From positions 1 to 7,095 of the forward strand of contig CAJMPM010000073.1 of the NCBI GenBank assembly GCA_905215225.1: a stretch of DNA of 7,095 nt. The letters are read 5' to 3'. This document shows, piece by piece, positions 1 through 5,513 of this stretch. How positions within the stretch are numbered: the stretch's first letter is position 1; each line of letters begins with the position of its first letter. The translations under genes were made by a program, and so were the position numbers. Under the pieces are notes generated by a model. That model had not been told where the DNA came from, did no database searches, and was given only the letters and a program-made list of their open reading frames with translations. The DNA is from an uncultured bacterium. Its GTDB lineage: Bacteria; Actinomycetota; Coriobacteriia; Coriobacteriales; Coriobacteriaceae.

Positions 1-362
1 TCCGCGGCGTTGGTAGCGCGACGGCTCACATGCAGCTCGCCGGACAGGGCGTCGCTCACGACCTGCAGAATGTCGCGCTCCTCGGGACTCGCAGCAGTTA
101 AAAAGCCCAGGTGACCATAGGAAAGACCGAGGATAGGAATCTCGCGATGGTTGAGGATGCGGGCAGCGCGCAGCAGCGTACCGTCGCCGCCGAGCGTAAT
201 GACCAGATCGGAGCCGTCAATATCAGGCGTGCTTTGAATCTTCGATCGCTGGTCGGCAGCCCATGCGACCTCATAGCCCTGGCGCGTCAGCCAAAGCTCG
301 AGCATCAGGCCGCTCTCGACCGCCTCTTGCTTGTAGTAATTGGGAACCAGAAAGACCTTCAT
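1..362 (-). CDS. nadK: NAD kinase, N-terminal part (cut by window edge)
   Basis: NAD kinase phosphorylates NAD to NADP in the cytoplasm using ATP or polyphosphate. I translated 120 residues from the ATG at 362-360; the rest (families usually reach about 280-300 aa) lies beyond position 1. The start reads MKVFLVPNYYKQEAVESG. The family hallmark GGDGTLLRAARI is at residues 58-69 and holds the GGDGT nucleotide-binding motif. It is followed by GLSYGHLGFLT (79-89), matching the usual GxNxGxLGFL except that the Asn position is Ser. The ATG overlaps the TGA that ends the full tlyA frame (ATGA), and a weak AGAAAG ribosome-binding stretch lies about 10 nt upstream. The overlap suggests translational coupling to tlyA, which the tlyA stop at 527-529 would disturb. 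The tlyA-nadK pairing is common in Gram-positive bacteria. Identity is secure; activity cannot be judged from the fragment. Confidence 0.93.
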   Translation of the reverse strand, partial: MKVFLVPNYYKQEAVESGLMLELWLTRQGYEVAWAADQRSKIQSTPDIDGSDLVITLGGDGTLLRAARILNHREIPILGLSYGHLGFLTAASPEERDILQVVSDALSGELHVSRRATNAA

Positions 363-1162
363 AGCGTTGCAGCTTTCTCGCTCAAAACCGATATCTGGGA
401 TTGCAGCTCGTCTTTCGAACGGTCGCCGGGGACTAACCTCTTGCCGTACAGGAAAAACTCAACGTTGCCCTTAGCGCCATGGATGGGCGACACGCACACG
501 TCAAGCGGGAACAGGCCCTTGACGGCTTAAGGCTCAATCGCCGCCACGAGCGTATCGCGGCGGACGGCGGGGTCGGTCACGATGCCGCCCTCGCCCACCA
601 GCGCAGCCGGCGCCTCAAACTGCGGCTTTACGAGCGTGCAGAACGAACCCGAAGGCTTCAGGCACGCCAGCACGGCGTCGATTATATTCGCGATGCTGGT
701 ATACGAGACATCGCACACAGCCAGGTCGATGGCGCCGGCATAACCAAGCTCAGGCAGCTGCGTCACGTTTGTGCGCTCATGCAGCGTCACGCGATCGTCC
801 TGACGCAGCGACCAATCAAACTGGGCGCGACCCACATCGACCGAAACGACCATGGCGGCGCCACGCTTGAGCAGGCAATCGGTAAAGCCGCCCGTGGAGC
901 AGCCCACATCGAGGCAAGCAAGGTCCGTCGGATCAATCCCAACCGCATCGAGCGCGCCCTCGAGCTTGAGTCCCCCACGCCCCACGTAGGGAATACGACC
1001 CTTCACGTGAAGGACAAGGCCGGGCGTCACCTTAAGACCCGGCGAGGTCAAACGCTCGCCGCCGCTCGAGACCAAGCCGGCCATAAGAGTGCGAAGGGCA
1101 TCCGCGCGATCGGCGCAGATGCCCTGTGAAATCAGTTCGTCATCGAGACGCACACGTTTCAT
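359..1162 (-). pseudogene. tlyA: TlyA-family rRNA 2'-O-methyltransferase, interrupted by an in-frame stop
   Basis: TlyA proteins use S-adenosylmethionine to 2'-O-methylate ribosomal RNA (16S C1409 and/or 23S C1920 in studied species). The first 211 residues are intact: an S4-like RNA-binding domain at about 1-60, then a Rossmann methyltransferase domain with DVGCSTGGFTD (85-95) as the SAM motif. A TAA at 527-529 ends the open frame. The same frame then continues through SPIHGAKGNVEFFLYGKR to a TGA at 361-359, giving 267 codons, the family's normal length. Tetrad residues K66, D151 and K179 precede the stop; E235 (in GNVEF) follows it. All four are offset by exactly 3 from mycobacterial K69/D154/K182/E238. 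I chose ATG 1162 because MKRVRLDDEL matches family starts; ATG 1171, overlapping the xseB stop, would add three residues. The 211-aa product should be inactive. A sequencing error or a recent nonsense mutation is likely; readthrough is possible but unsupported. Confidence 0.85.
527..529 (-). other. Premature in-frame TAA within tlyA
   Basis: The minus strand reads ATT GAG CCT TAA GCC GTC AAG GGC CTG TTC. The frame is the same on both sides, so one base substitution rather than an indel explains the break. CAA, GAA, AAA, TCA or TTA are each one substitution away. Codons after the stop encode LFPLDVCVSPIHGAKGN, which is conserved TlyA sequence and shows no decay. Confidence 0.93.
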
Positions 1163-1170
1163 GAATGCCA

Positions 1171-1437
1171 TCAACCATTCGTATCCGGGGACGCGGCCTG
1201 GCTATCCTGGGATTCGTTTGCCGCATCCTCATCGTATTCCTGCTCGAGCTTGTCGGCCTCTCGCGGCGTCAGCTCAAACTTGTCGACCATATCGACCGCG
1301 CGGGAGCCCAGCTCAATCGCTTCGTCAAACAAATCGAGCGAACGCTCCAAGGAGGTATCCTTGGAGCGAACGGTAGCGATGATCTGGTCCAGACGGTCCG
1401 AGATCTCGTCGAAGTTGCGGACGGAACCCTCTGGCAT
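1171..1437 (-). CDS. xseB: Exodeoxyribonuclease VII small subunit
   Basis: XseB is the small helical subunit of exonuclease VII. It binds several copies to the large subunit XseA to make the nuclease that degrades single-stranded DNA in both directions. The 88-aa product starts MPEGSVRNFDEISDRLDQI and carries the family pattern of two helices: FDEISDRLDQIIATVRSKD at about 9-27, then SLERSLDLFDEAIEL at about 29-43. This matches the usual FEExLxxLExIVxxLExGxLxLEExLxLFExG layout. The tail after residue 65 is acidic and probably disordered (EQEYDEDAANESQDSQ). ATG 1437 lies 2 nt after the nusB stop, and the gene ends where tlyA begins, so it is internal to the operon. The partner gene xseA is not next to it, although in many genomes it sits directly upstream. 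Identity is firm from pattern, length and synteny. Confidence 0.9.
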   Translation of the reverse strand: MPEGSVRNFDEISDRLDQIIATVRSKDTSLERSLDLFDEAIELGSRAVDMVDKFELTPREADKLEQEYDEDAANESQDSQAASPDTNG

Positions 1438-1439
1438 GG

Positions 1440-2027
1440 CTACTCCTCGACGGAGTCGGCCTCGACGGCCTCAGCAGCGTCCGCATCCTCGGCAAGTACA
1501 CCGGCGGCAGCCTGAGCGGCGGCGACCTTTGCGGCAGCCTCTGCAGCCTGCGCCTCCTCGCGAGCGCGGTCCTCGGCCAGCAGCTCTTGGTACAGGTCCT
1601 CGCCCGGCAGCTCTTCGCTACGAGCGATCTTGCCCAGCACGCCGTTGACAAACGACGCGGACTGGTCGGTGCCATAGGCCTTGGCAAGCTCGACTGCCTC
1701 GTTGATCACGATGGCGTCCGAGACCTCCTCGTCGGTGAGGAAGCGCATCTCATAGACGGCGATGCGCAGCAGATTGCGGTCGGCACCGGGCATACGCATA
1801 AGATCCCAGTTCTTGGCGACGGAGCGCAGGGCGCAGTCGATGCGGTCGATGTGCTCGTAGGCACCGCGGCACAGCTCCAGCGCGTAGGGGTCGAGGGGAC
1901 CCTTCGAGATCAGGAAATCGCCCTCGAGGACGCGCTCGAGCGGGCTGTCCGTGGCCTCGGCCTGGAACAGCAGCTGCAGCGCCTGACTGCGGGCAAGCGT
2001 GCGCCCGCGATAAACCTTAAGGCTCAA
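1440..2027 (-). CDS. nusB: Transcription antitermination factor NusB, with long acidic/Ala-rich C-terminal tail
   Basis: NusB pairs with NusE (ribosomal protein S10) and binds boxA RNA to support antitermination of rRNA transcription. The 195-aa product has an all-helical NusB domain over residues 8-137: RTLARSQALQLLFQAE near the N-terminus, NWDLMRMPGADRNLLRIAVYE at about 73-93, and INEAVELAKAYGTDQSASFV at about 108-127 followed by NGVLGKI. Family members are usually about 130-150 aa. The excess is a tail from about residue 140 rich in Ala, Glu and Asp (for example AQAAEAAAKVAAAQAAAG), likely disordered or helical. No ATG fits the start. TTG at 2027-2025 sits 6 nt after a good AAGGAG Shine-Dalgarno buried in the last codons of asp23, so a TTG start is well supported. 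It lies 3 nt after asp23 and 2 nt before xseB. Confidence 0.93.
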   Translation of the reverse strand: MSLKVYRGRTLARSQALQLLFQAEATDSPLERVLEGDFLISKGPLDPYALELCRGAYEHIDRIDCALRSVAKNWDLMRMPGADRNLLRIAVYEMRFLTDEEVSDAIVINEAVELAKAYGTDQSASFVNGVLGKIARSEELPGEDLYQELLAEDRAREEAQAAEAAAKVAAAQAAAGVLAEDADAAEAVEADSVEE

Positions 2028-2030
2028 AGG

Positions 2031-2393
2031 TTACTCCTTGGGGAAAACGAGGCCGTCAATGCAAACGTCAACGCGCTCGACCTCGACGCCCACCTGAGCA
2101 TCGATGGCGGCGACCACGGCGGCGCGAACGGCCTCGGCGAGTTTCTTGAACGGATAGCCAAAGAACACCACGACACGCACGGTGAGTGCGAGCTTGTCGC
2201 CAACGACCTCGGCCTCGACCGCCGGCTCGGAAGCCGGGGCCTTGGACGAGAGCATCATGGAGACAAGATTAGTGGCAAGGTCCTTGACGCCAACGGAGGC
2301 GATGCCCTCGACATCGGACACGGCGCGCGAGACGATGGCGGTCAGAACATCGGGCGAAATGCCGATGCCGTCAATCTTGATTTCCTGGGGCAT
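2031..2393 (-). CDS. Asp23/Gls24 family envelope stress response protein (YqhY-like)
   Basis: The 120-aa protein belongs to the Asp23/Gls24 (DUF322) family. Residues 1-35 hold the usual opening IGISPDVLTAIVSRAVSDVEGI, where a helix precedes the 'V.GI..V' segment. Residues 68-116 hold the typical beta strand and helix block: LALTVRVVVFFGYPF, then KKLAEAVRAAVVAAI, then VEVERVDVCIDGLVF. There is no signal peptide or membrane segment, so it is probably cytoplasmic. Members differ in role: Staphylococcus Asp23 is a membrane-associated stress protein, and Bacillus YqhY affects fatty acid synthesis and sits beside accBC and nusB. The position next to nusB is like YqhY, but no accB or accC is seen here. 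ATG 2393 follows a strong AGGAGG (2398-2403), and the gap after efp is 24 nt. Family assignment is firm; the cellular role is unknown. Confidence 0.88.
   Translation of the reverse strand: MPQEIKIDGIGISPDVLTAIVSRAVSDVEGIASVGVKDLATNLVSMMLSSKAPASEPAVEAEVVGDKLALTVRVVVFFGYPFKKLAEAVRAAVVAAIDAQVGVEVERVDVCIDGLVFPKE
2034..2039 (-). promoter_or_regulatory. Ribosome-binding site for nusB (decides TTG start)
   Basis: AAGGAG on the minus strand forms the last two sense codons (Lys-Glu) of asp23 and lies 6 nt upstream of the TTG at 2027. It supports the non-ATG start and suggests that nusB translation is coupled to termination of asp23. Confidence 0.8.
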
Positions 2394-2397
2394 GAGT

Positions 2398-2403
2398 CCT
2401 CCT
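2398..2403 (-). promoter_or_regulatory. Ribosome-binding site for the Asp23 gene
   Basis: A perfect AGGAGG lies 4 nt upstream of the ATG at 2393. It is the strongest Shine-Dalgarno in the window and fixes the start. Confidence 0.75.
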
Positions 2404-2417
2404 AGAAGAGTTGGTTG

Positions 2418-2981
2418 CTAGACGCGGGAGACGAACTTGCCGTCGCGGGTGTCAACCTTAATGACCTCGCCCTCGTTGAGGTACATGGGGACCTGGATGA
2501 CAGCGCCGGTGTCAATCGTGGCCGGCTTGGTGGATCCCTGGACGGTGTCGCCCTTAAAGCCCGGGTCGGTCTGGACGATGGTGGTCTCGATGAACATCGG
2601 CGGAGTCACGCCCATGAGCTCATCGTCGGCGAAGAGCAGCTGGCAGACGTCGTTCTCGCGCAGCCACTTGGAGTTCTCGCCCACCATGTCCTCGGGAACG
2701 GGAACCTGCTCATAGGACTCGTTGTCCATGAAGATGTAGTCGGTGCCATCGTTGTAGAGGTACTGGAACTCACGGGTGGTGAGCATGACGCTCTCGAACT
2801 TGGTGCCGGCGTTGCAGGTGTTCTCGACGACGCGGCCGCTCTTGATGTCGCGGGTCTTGTAGCGCACGAAAGCGCCGCCCTTGCCCGGCTTGACGTGCTG
2901 GAACTCGACGATGGTGTAGACCTTGTCCTTAATGCGGAGACCGAGGCCGTTCTTGAAGTCGGCGGTAGAAATGGAAGGCAT
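2418..2981 (-). CDS. efp: Translation elongation factor P
   Basis: EF-P binds between the ribosomal P and E sites and relieves stalling at proline runs. From ATG 2981 the product is 187 aa, the usual EF-P length. An earlier in-frame start at 3014 would add MCVLPITRKVA, which is not conserved, and ATG 2981 has AGAAAGG just upstream. Domain I (about 1-65) contains VKPGKGGAFVRYK at 30-42, with the tip lysine at residue 34. Domain II (about 66-127) includes EFQYLYNDGTDYIFMDNESYEQ. The C-terminal domain carries TDPGFKGDT, TGAVIQVPMYLNEGEVIKVD and the terminal DGKFVSRV. No modification gene (epmA/epmB, earP, ymfI) is visible here. The tip reads PGKGG, not the PGKGP reported for many actinobacteria with unmodified EF-P. 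It is the first gene of the leftward block and lies behind its own candidate promoter. Confidence 0.97.
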   Translation of the reverse strand: MPSISTADFKNGLGLRIKDKVYTIVEFQHVKPGKGGAFVRYKTRDIKSGRVVENTCNAGTKFESVMLTTREFQYLYNDGTDYIFMDNESYEQVPVPEDMVGENSKWLRENDVCQLLFADDELMGVTPPMFIETTIVQTDPGFKGDTVQGSTKPATIDTGAVIQVPMYLNEGEVIKVDTRDGKFVSRV

Positions 2982-3004
2982 AGCGACCTTTCTTGTTATG
3001 GGCA

Positions 3005-3020
3005 GAACGCACAAGCGTCC
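3005..3020 (-). other. Small hairpin in the efp leader
   Basis: The minus strand reads GGACGC-TTGT-GCGTTC, a 6-bp stem (one G-U pair) with a 4-nt loop, ending 23 nt before the efp ATG. No U-run follows, so it is not a terminator. It could shape the 5' leader, but a stem this short may be chance. Confidence 0.3.
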
Positions 3021-3038
3021 AAATTACATACGACCGAA

Positions 3039-3067
3039 ATTATACACTTGCAGACGGCGCCTGTAGC
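3039..3067 (-). promoter_or_regulatory. Candidate promoter for the efp-asp23-nusB-xseB-tlyA-nadK block
   Basis: An exact TATAAT box lies at 3044-3039 on the minus strand within an otherwise GC-rich gap. With a 17-nt spacer the -35 hexamer would be GCTACA (3067-3062), only 3 of 6 matches to TTGACA. Transcription would start near 3032, giving an efp leader of about 50 nt. The strong -10, the position downstream of pepP and the lack of another promoter before nadK make this the likely origin of the operon transcript. Confidence 0.55.
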
Positions 3068-3075
3068 GAGCGCAT

Positions 3076-3113
3076 AAAAAGAGTACGCCGTGCGTCCGAA
3101 TCGATCCGGACGC
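3076..3113 (-). terminator. Candidate terminator downstream of pepP
   Basis: On the minus strand GCGTCCG-GATCGATT-CGGACGC (3113-3092) forms a perfect 7-bp GC-rich stem with an 8-nt loop, starting 27 nt after the pepP stop. A T-run (TCTTTTT) follows, but only after about 11 nt, which is farther than in a textbook intrinsic terminator. The hairpin sits between pepP and the efp promoter, where a transcription boundary is expected. The + strand shows no T-run after the stem. Confidence 0.42.
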
Positions 3114-3140
3114 CCCGCCCCAAAAATCTATCGAAATGGG

Positions 3141-4271
3141 CTAGCAATCGATGACGTGCAGGTCGTGCGGGGTCTTGGTGAAGGGCTCGTAGCCGTTCTC
3201 GGTGACCACGCCGTAGTCCTCCAGACGCACGCCGCCCACACCGGGCAGGTACACGCCGGGCTCCATGGTGACAACCGAGCCGATCTCGATGGTGTTCTTG
3301 CTGCGGTTGAAGTTGGGCAGCTCGTGGATGTCGATGCCCACGCCGTGGCCCAGACCATGGTTGTAGTAATCGCCATAGCCGGCATCGCCGATGATCTTCT
3401 TGGAAAGCTTGAAAATGTCGTTGCCCTCGACGCCCGGATGGATGGCGGCGACGCACTCCTCATGGGTGCGGCGCACGAGCGCGTACAGGTCGAGCTGCTC
3501 CTGGGTAGGCTCGCCCATCACGACAGTGCGTGTCATGTCGGAGCGATAATCGCAGTAGCCCGCGCCGTAATCCATGAGGACAAAGTCGCCCTTCTCGATC
3601 ACGCGGTCGCTCGGGACGGCATGCGGGTTGGCGGTGTTGGGGCCGCTCGCCACAATGGAGCCGAAGTCCAAGCTTTCGGCGCCGTTGGCGAACATAAAGT
3701 TCTCGAGCTCGTTGCGTACCTGCTTCTCGGTCATACCGGGCTTAATAAAGCCGAGCATGTGCTGGAAGGCGGCATCGGTGATCGACTGCGCATGGCGCAT
3801 GAGCTCGATCTCCTCGGCGTCCTTGATGGCGCGCATCTTGCGGATGTCGTCATGCATCAGCGGCAACATGCAAGCGACGGAACGGTCCTCCAGACCACGC
3901 TGAATACCCTGGTAGAAGTTGATCTGCATGTCGTCCTCGACAGCGCAGACGCGGCATTTGTTGGCCGCGATCTTGCCGGCGACCCAACCGGGGATGGTGC
4001 CCTCGTCCATGTCGTAGACCCAGGGGCTGCCGGCGGGCGTGTTCTCCTCAAAGCTGTTGAGGTAGCGCGAGTCGGTATGGTACAGGCACTGGTCAGCCGT
4101 AATAAACGCCGCGTGCGGGAACTCGAAGGTGTAGTCGAAGACGCCCTTCACGCCCGTGAGCCAACGAAGATTGGCCTCGTCGCGTACCACGATAGCGTCG
4201 TAGCCGCGCTCGACCATCAGGGCACGGACACGCTCGATACGACCGGCAGGACCGGCAGCAAACTCAGACAT
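3141..4271 (-). CDS. pepP: M24 family Xaa-Pro aminopeptidase (aminopeptidase P type)
   Basis: These metalloenzymes cleave the N-terminal residue from peptides with proline at position 2, or Xaa-Pro dipeptides, and recycle proline peptides in the cytoplasm. The 376-aa product has a creatinase-like N-terminal domain (about 10-140) and a pita-bread catalytic domain (about 150-370). All five dinuclear-metal ligands are present: D234 in LMDYGAGY, D245 in RSDMTRT, H309 in GLGHGVGID, E337 in TMEPGVYLPG and E351 in GVRLEDYG. H217 in NPHAVPSDR and H316 in IHELP fit the known active-site histidines. ATG 4271 follows AAGAAAGGA. No signal peptide is seen. The gene is flanked by gaps of 132 and 159 nt, so it may be its own transcription unit. 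Placement before efp is common, linking two proline-related functions. Prolidase (pepQ) specificity cannot be excluded from sequence. Confidence 0.92.
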   Translation of the reverse strand: MSEFAAGPAGRIERVRALMVERGYDAIVVRDEANLRWLTGVKGVFDYTFEFPHAAFITADQCLYHTDSRYLNSFEENTPAGSPWVYDMDEGTIPGWVAGKIAANKCRVCAVEDDMQINFYQGIQRGLEDRSVACMLPLMHDDIRKMRAIKDAEEIELMRHAQSITDAAFQHMLGFIKPGMTEKQVRNELENFMFANGAESLDFGSIVASGPNTANPHAVPSDRVIEKGDFVLMDYGAGYCDYRSDMTRTVVMGEPTQEQLDLYALVRRTHEECVAAIHPGVEGNDIFKLSKKIIGDAGYGDYYNHGLGHGVGIDIHELPNFNRSKNTIEIGSVVTMEPGVYLPGVGGVRLEDYGVVTENGYEPFTKTPHDLHVIDC

Positions 4272-4289
4272 GCAGATTCCTTTCTTGTT

Positions 4290-4317
4290 GTCTCAAGATA
4301 GACGGGACGGGTCTCAA
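4290..4317 (-). repeat. Paired TTGAGAC direct repeats upstream of pepP
   Basis: TTGAGAC occurs twice on the minus strand (4317-4311 and 4296-4290). The start-to-start distance is 21 nt, two helical turns, just upstream of the pepP ribosome-binding site. Same-face spacing is what a DNA-binding dimer would use, but two 7-mers can arise by chance. Confidence 0.35.
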
Positions 4318-4325
4318 CCGAACGA

Positions 4326-4344
4326 CGGAATCGCATGCGATCCG
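4326..4344. promoter_or_regulatory. Palindrome in the aroB-pepP gap (possible operator)
   Basis: ATCGCATGCGAT (4330-4341) is a perfect 12-bp inverted repeat with no loop. The flanks extend it as CGG and CCG with a one-base bulge (CGGA...CCG). A loop-free palindrome resembles a dimeric repressor site more than an RNA hairpin. It lies about 55 nt upstream of the pepP ATG. No regulator gene is nearby to link to it. Confidence 0.35.
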
Positions 4345-4371
4345 CAACCGATTGAAAACCCGCCCCTCAAC

Positions 4372-4397
4372 ATGATACGAAAGACGATGGAAGTCAA
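4372..4397 (-). promoter_or_regulatory. Weak candidate promoter for pepP
   Basis: TTGACT (4397-4392) and TATCAT (4377-4372) each match their sigma-70 consensus at 5 of 6 positions, but the spacer is only 14 nt, shorter than the usual 16-18. No better pair was seen in this gap, and some promoter is likely since pepP stands apart from its neighbours. Confidence 0.25.
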
Positions 4398-4403
4398 TAA
4401 ATC

Positions 4404-5513
4404 TTAGAGAAGTTCTTTACGAGAAGCCAAGTAGGCGTGAGCATGGCGCTCAAGAACCTCGTCCTCAACGTTCGTTAGGCGAATTGCGCCGAGTGCCGCG
4501 GGCAGCGGCAGCATGCTGCGGTTTGAGCGCGCGAACTGCTGTCTGCGGAACTCCTCGATATATGCGGCAGGCTCCAGATCGAAGGCAAGTTCCTCGATAC
4601 CAAAGTCCTCCAGGCAGTCATCGACCTCAAAGACGTAATCGATATCGAAGTCGCAGGCATCATGTGCTAGGCGCGCCTCAAAGCGCATACCTTCGGACAA
4701 CAGCTGGTAGGCAGGGACCTGCGAAGCGGCATCGCCCAAGCAGGCGCGCAGGGCACGCTCCCCCGTCTTGCCAAAATCGAGCGCATGGCGGGCGCTCGGG
4801 TTCGTGGCCATCAGTACGTCCTTGCGGGCAGTCTGAGACCACTGAACGGCATTGACGAGCGCGACTTCCTCGCCAGCGAGAATCTCGGGGACGGTCTCGG
4901 TAAACTGATTCCAACGGGACTTGCTGCTCGAAAGCATGGTGCCAACAAGTACCGCATAACCGAGCTTGAGGTCCTCAGGGTCCGCTTCGCGAACAAGTTC
5001 GAGGTCACACACGACCAAGCCCGGCTCGGGACGGAACGCGATAGCCGGAAGCGCATTCGCCGACGAGGCGACGAGTGGCTTCATAGTCGTCGCGACCGTG
5101 AGCATGGCGTCGAACGTCGTCGGCAGCAAGGCGCACTCGGTGCGACAGCACCACTGATTGGCACACCAGCAAACGACCGAGCAGGTCGCCGTGTCGCCGA
5201 CAGCGACAACGAGATCGTCGCAGGTAATGCCGTTAGCCGACAGGGCGCCAAAGACGGTATCGGCATCGGCCAGCGTAGCACCGGCAGGCGAAACCTCGAG
5301 GACGAGCGGCGACACGGCAAAACCGGCGTCGACCAGCGCATGCTCGACAACCTCGCCAAAACGCTCGGATGTGGCGCTGTTCCAAACCACCATCGCCCGC
5401 TTGGGTTTGCCCACAGCCGAGGCAAACATGCGCGACAGCTCCTCGAACGCGCCCAATCCGACGCGGACATCGACACTGCGGTTTTGGAAATTGATCAGTT
5501 GACGGCGAATCAT
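4404..5513 (-). CDS. Degenerate 3-dehydroquinate synthase homologue (AroB-like, probably not catalytic as AroB)
   Basis: AroB makes 3-dehydroquinate from DAHP with NAD and zinc. This 369-aa protein (normal length about 360) aligns over its whole length: LPTTFDAML (130-138) with the usual PTTLLAxxDSS, K145 with the VGGK lysine, FRPEPGLVVCDLELV (160-174) with FYQPxxVxxDxxxL, and LPLPAALGAIRL with the C-terminal LxxxIG. Yet the NAD loop GGGxxGDxxGF reads VGDTATCSVVCW (105-116). The zinc glutamate in GLAEVxKYG is gone (LGYAVLVG, 184-191). GHTFGHA reads GKTGERA (248-254), and LHGEA reads LSEGM (272-276). All three zinc ligands are therefore missing. ATG 5513 overlaps the aroK stop (ATGA), so I prefer it to the earlier start at 5546. 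Position after aroK and before pepP-efp is the classic aroB location. The frame is intact over 369 codons. I infer a pseudoenzyme, a repurposed protein or slow decay. Family is fairly sure; function is unknown. Confidence 0.8.
   Translation of the reverse strand: MIRRQLINFQNRSVDVRVGLGAFEELSRMFASAVGKPKRAMVVWNSATSERFGEVVEHALVDAGFAVSPLVLEVSPAGATLADADTVFGALSANGITCDDLVVAVGDTATCSVVCWCANQWCCRTECALLPTTFDAMLTVATTMKPLVASSANALPAIAFRPEPGLVVCDLELVREADPEDLKLGYAVLVGTMLSSSKSRWNQFTETVPEILAGEEVALVNAVQWSQTARKDVLMATNPSARHALDFGKTGERALRACLGDAASQVPAYQLLSEGMRFEARLAHDACDFDIDYVFEVDDCLEDFGIEELAFDLEPAAYIEEFRRQQFARSNRSMLPLPAALGAIRLTNVEDEVLERHAHAYLASRKELL

Noticed and set aside
527..529. Recoding of the tlyA stop as selenocysteine or pyrrolysine
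   Set aside because: The codon is TAA, not TGA or TAG, and this position in TlyA has no known special residue.
1587..2405. A 272-codon + strand open frame opposite nusB and asp23
   Set aside because: It spans two clear minus-strand genes, is rich in Asp/His/Leu/Gly as antisense translations are, and shows no family motif.
2982..3014. Longer EF-P N-terminus starting at 3014
   Set aside because: The added MCVLPITRKVA does not fit EF-P, overlaps the leader hairpin, and ATG 2981 has a proper ribosome-binding site.
3090..4301. A 403-codon open frame on the + strand opposite pepP
   Set aside because: It is the mirror of the minus-strand gene in GC-rich codons. It has no recognisable motif, while the minus strand encodes a complete M24 peptidase with all metal ligands.
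5081..5476. Compensating frameshifts as the cause of the odd AroB sequence
   Set aside because: I checked the other two minus frames over this stretch. Neither contains the GGGxxGD loop or other AroB motifs, and the landmarks before and after stay in one frame.
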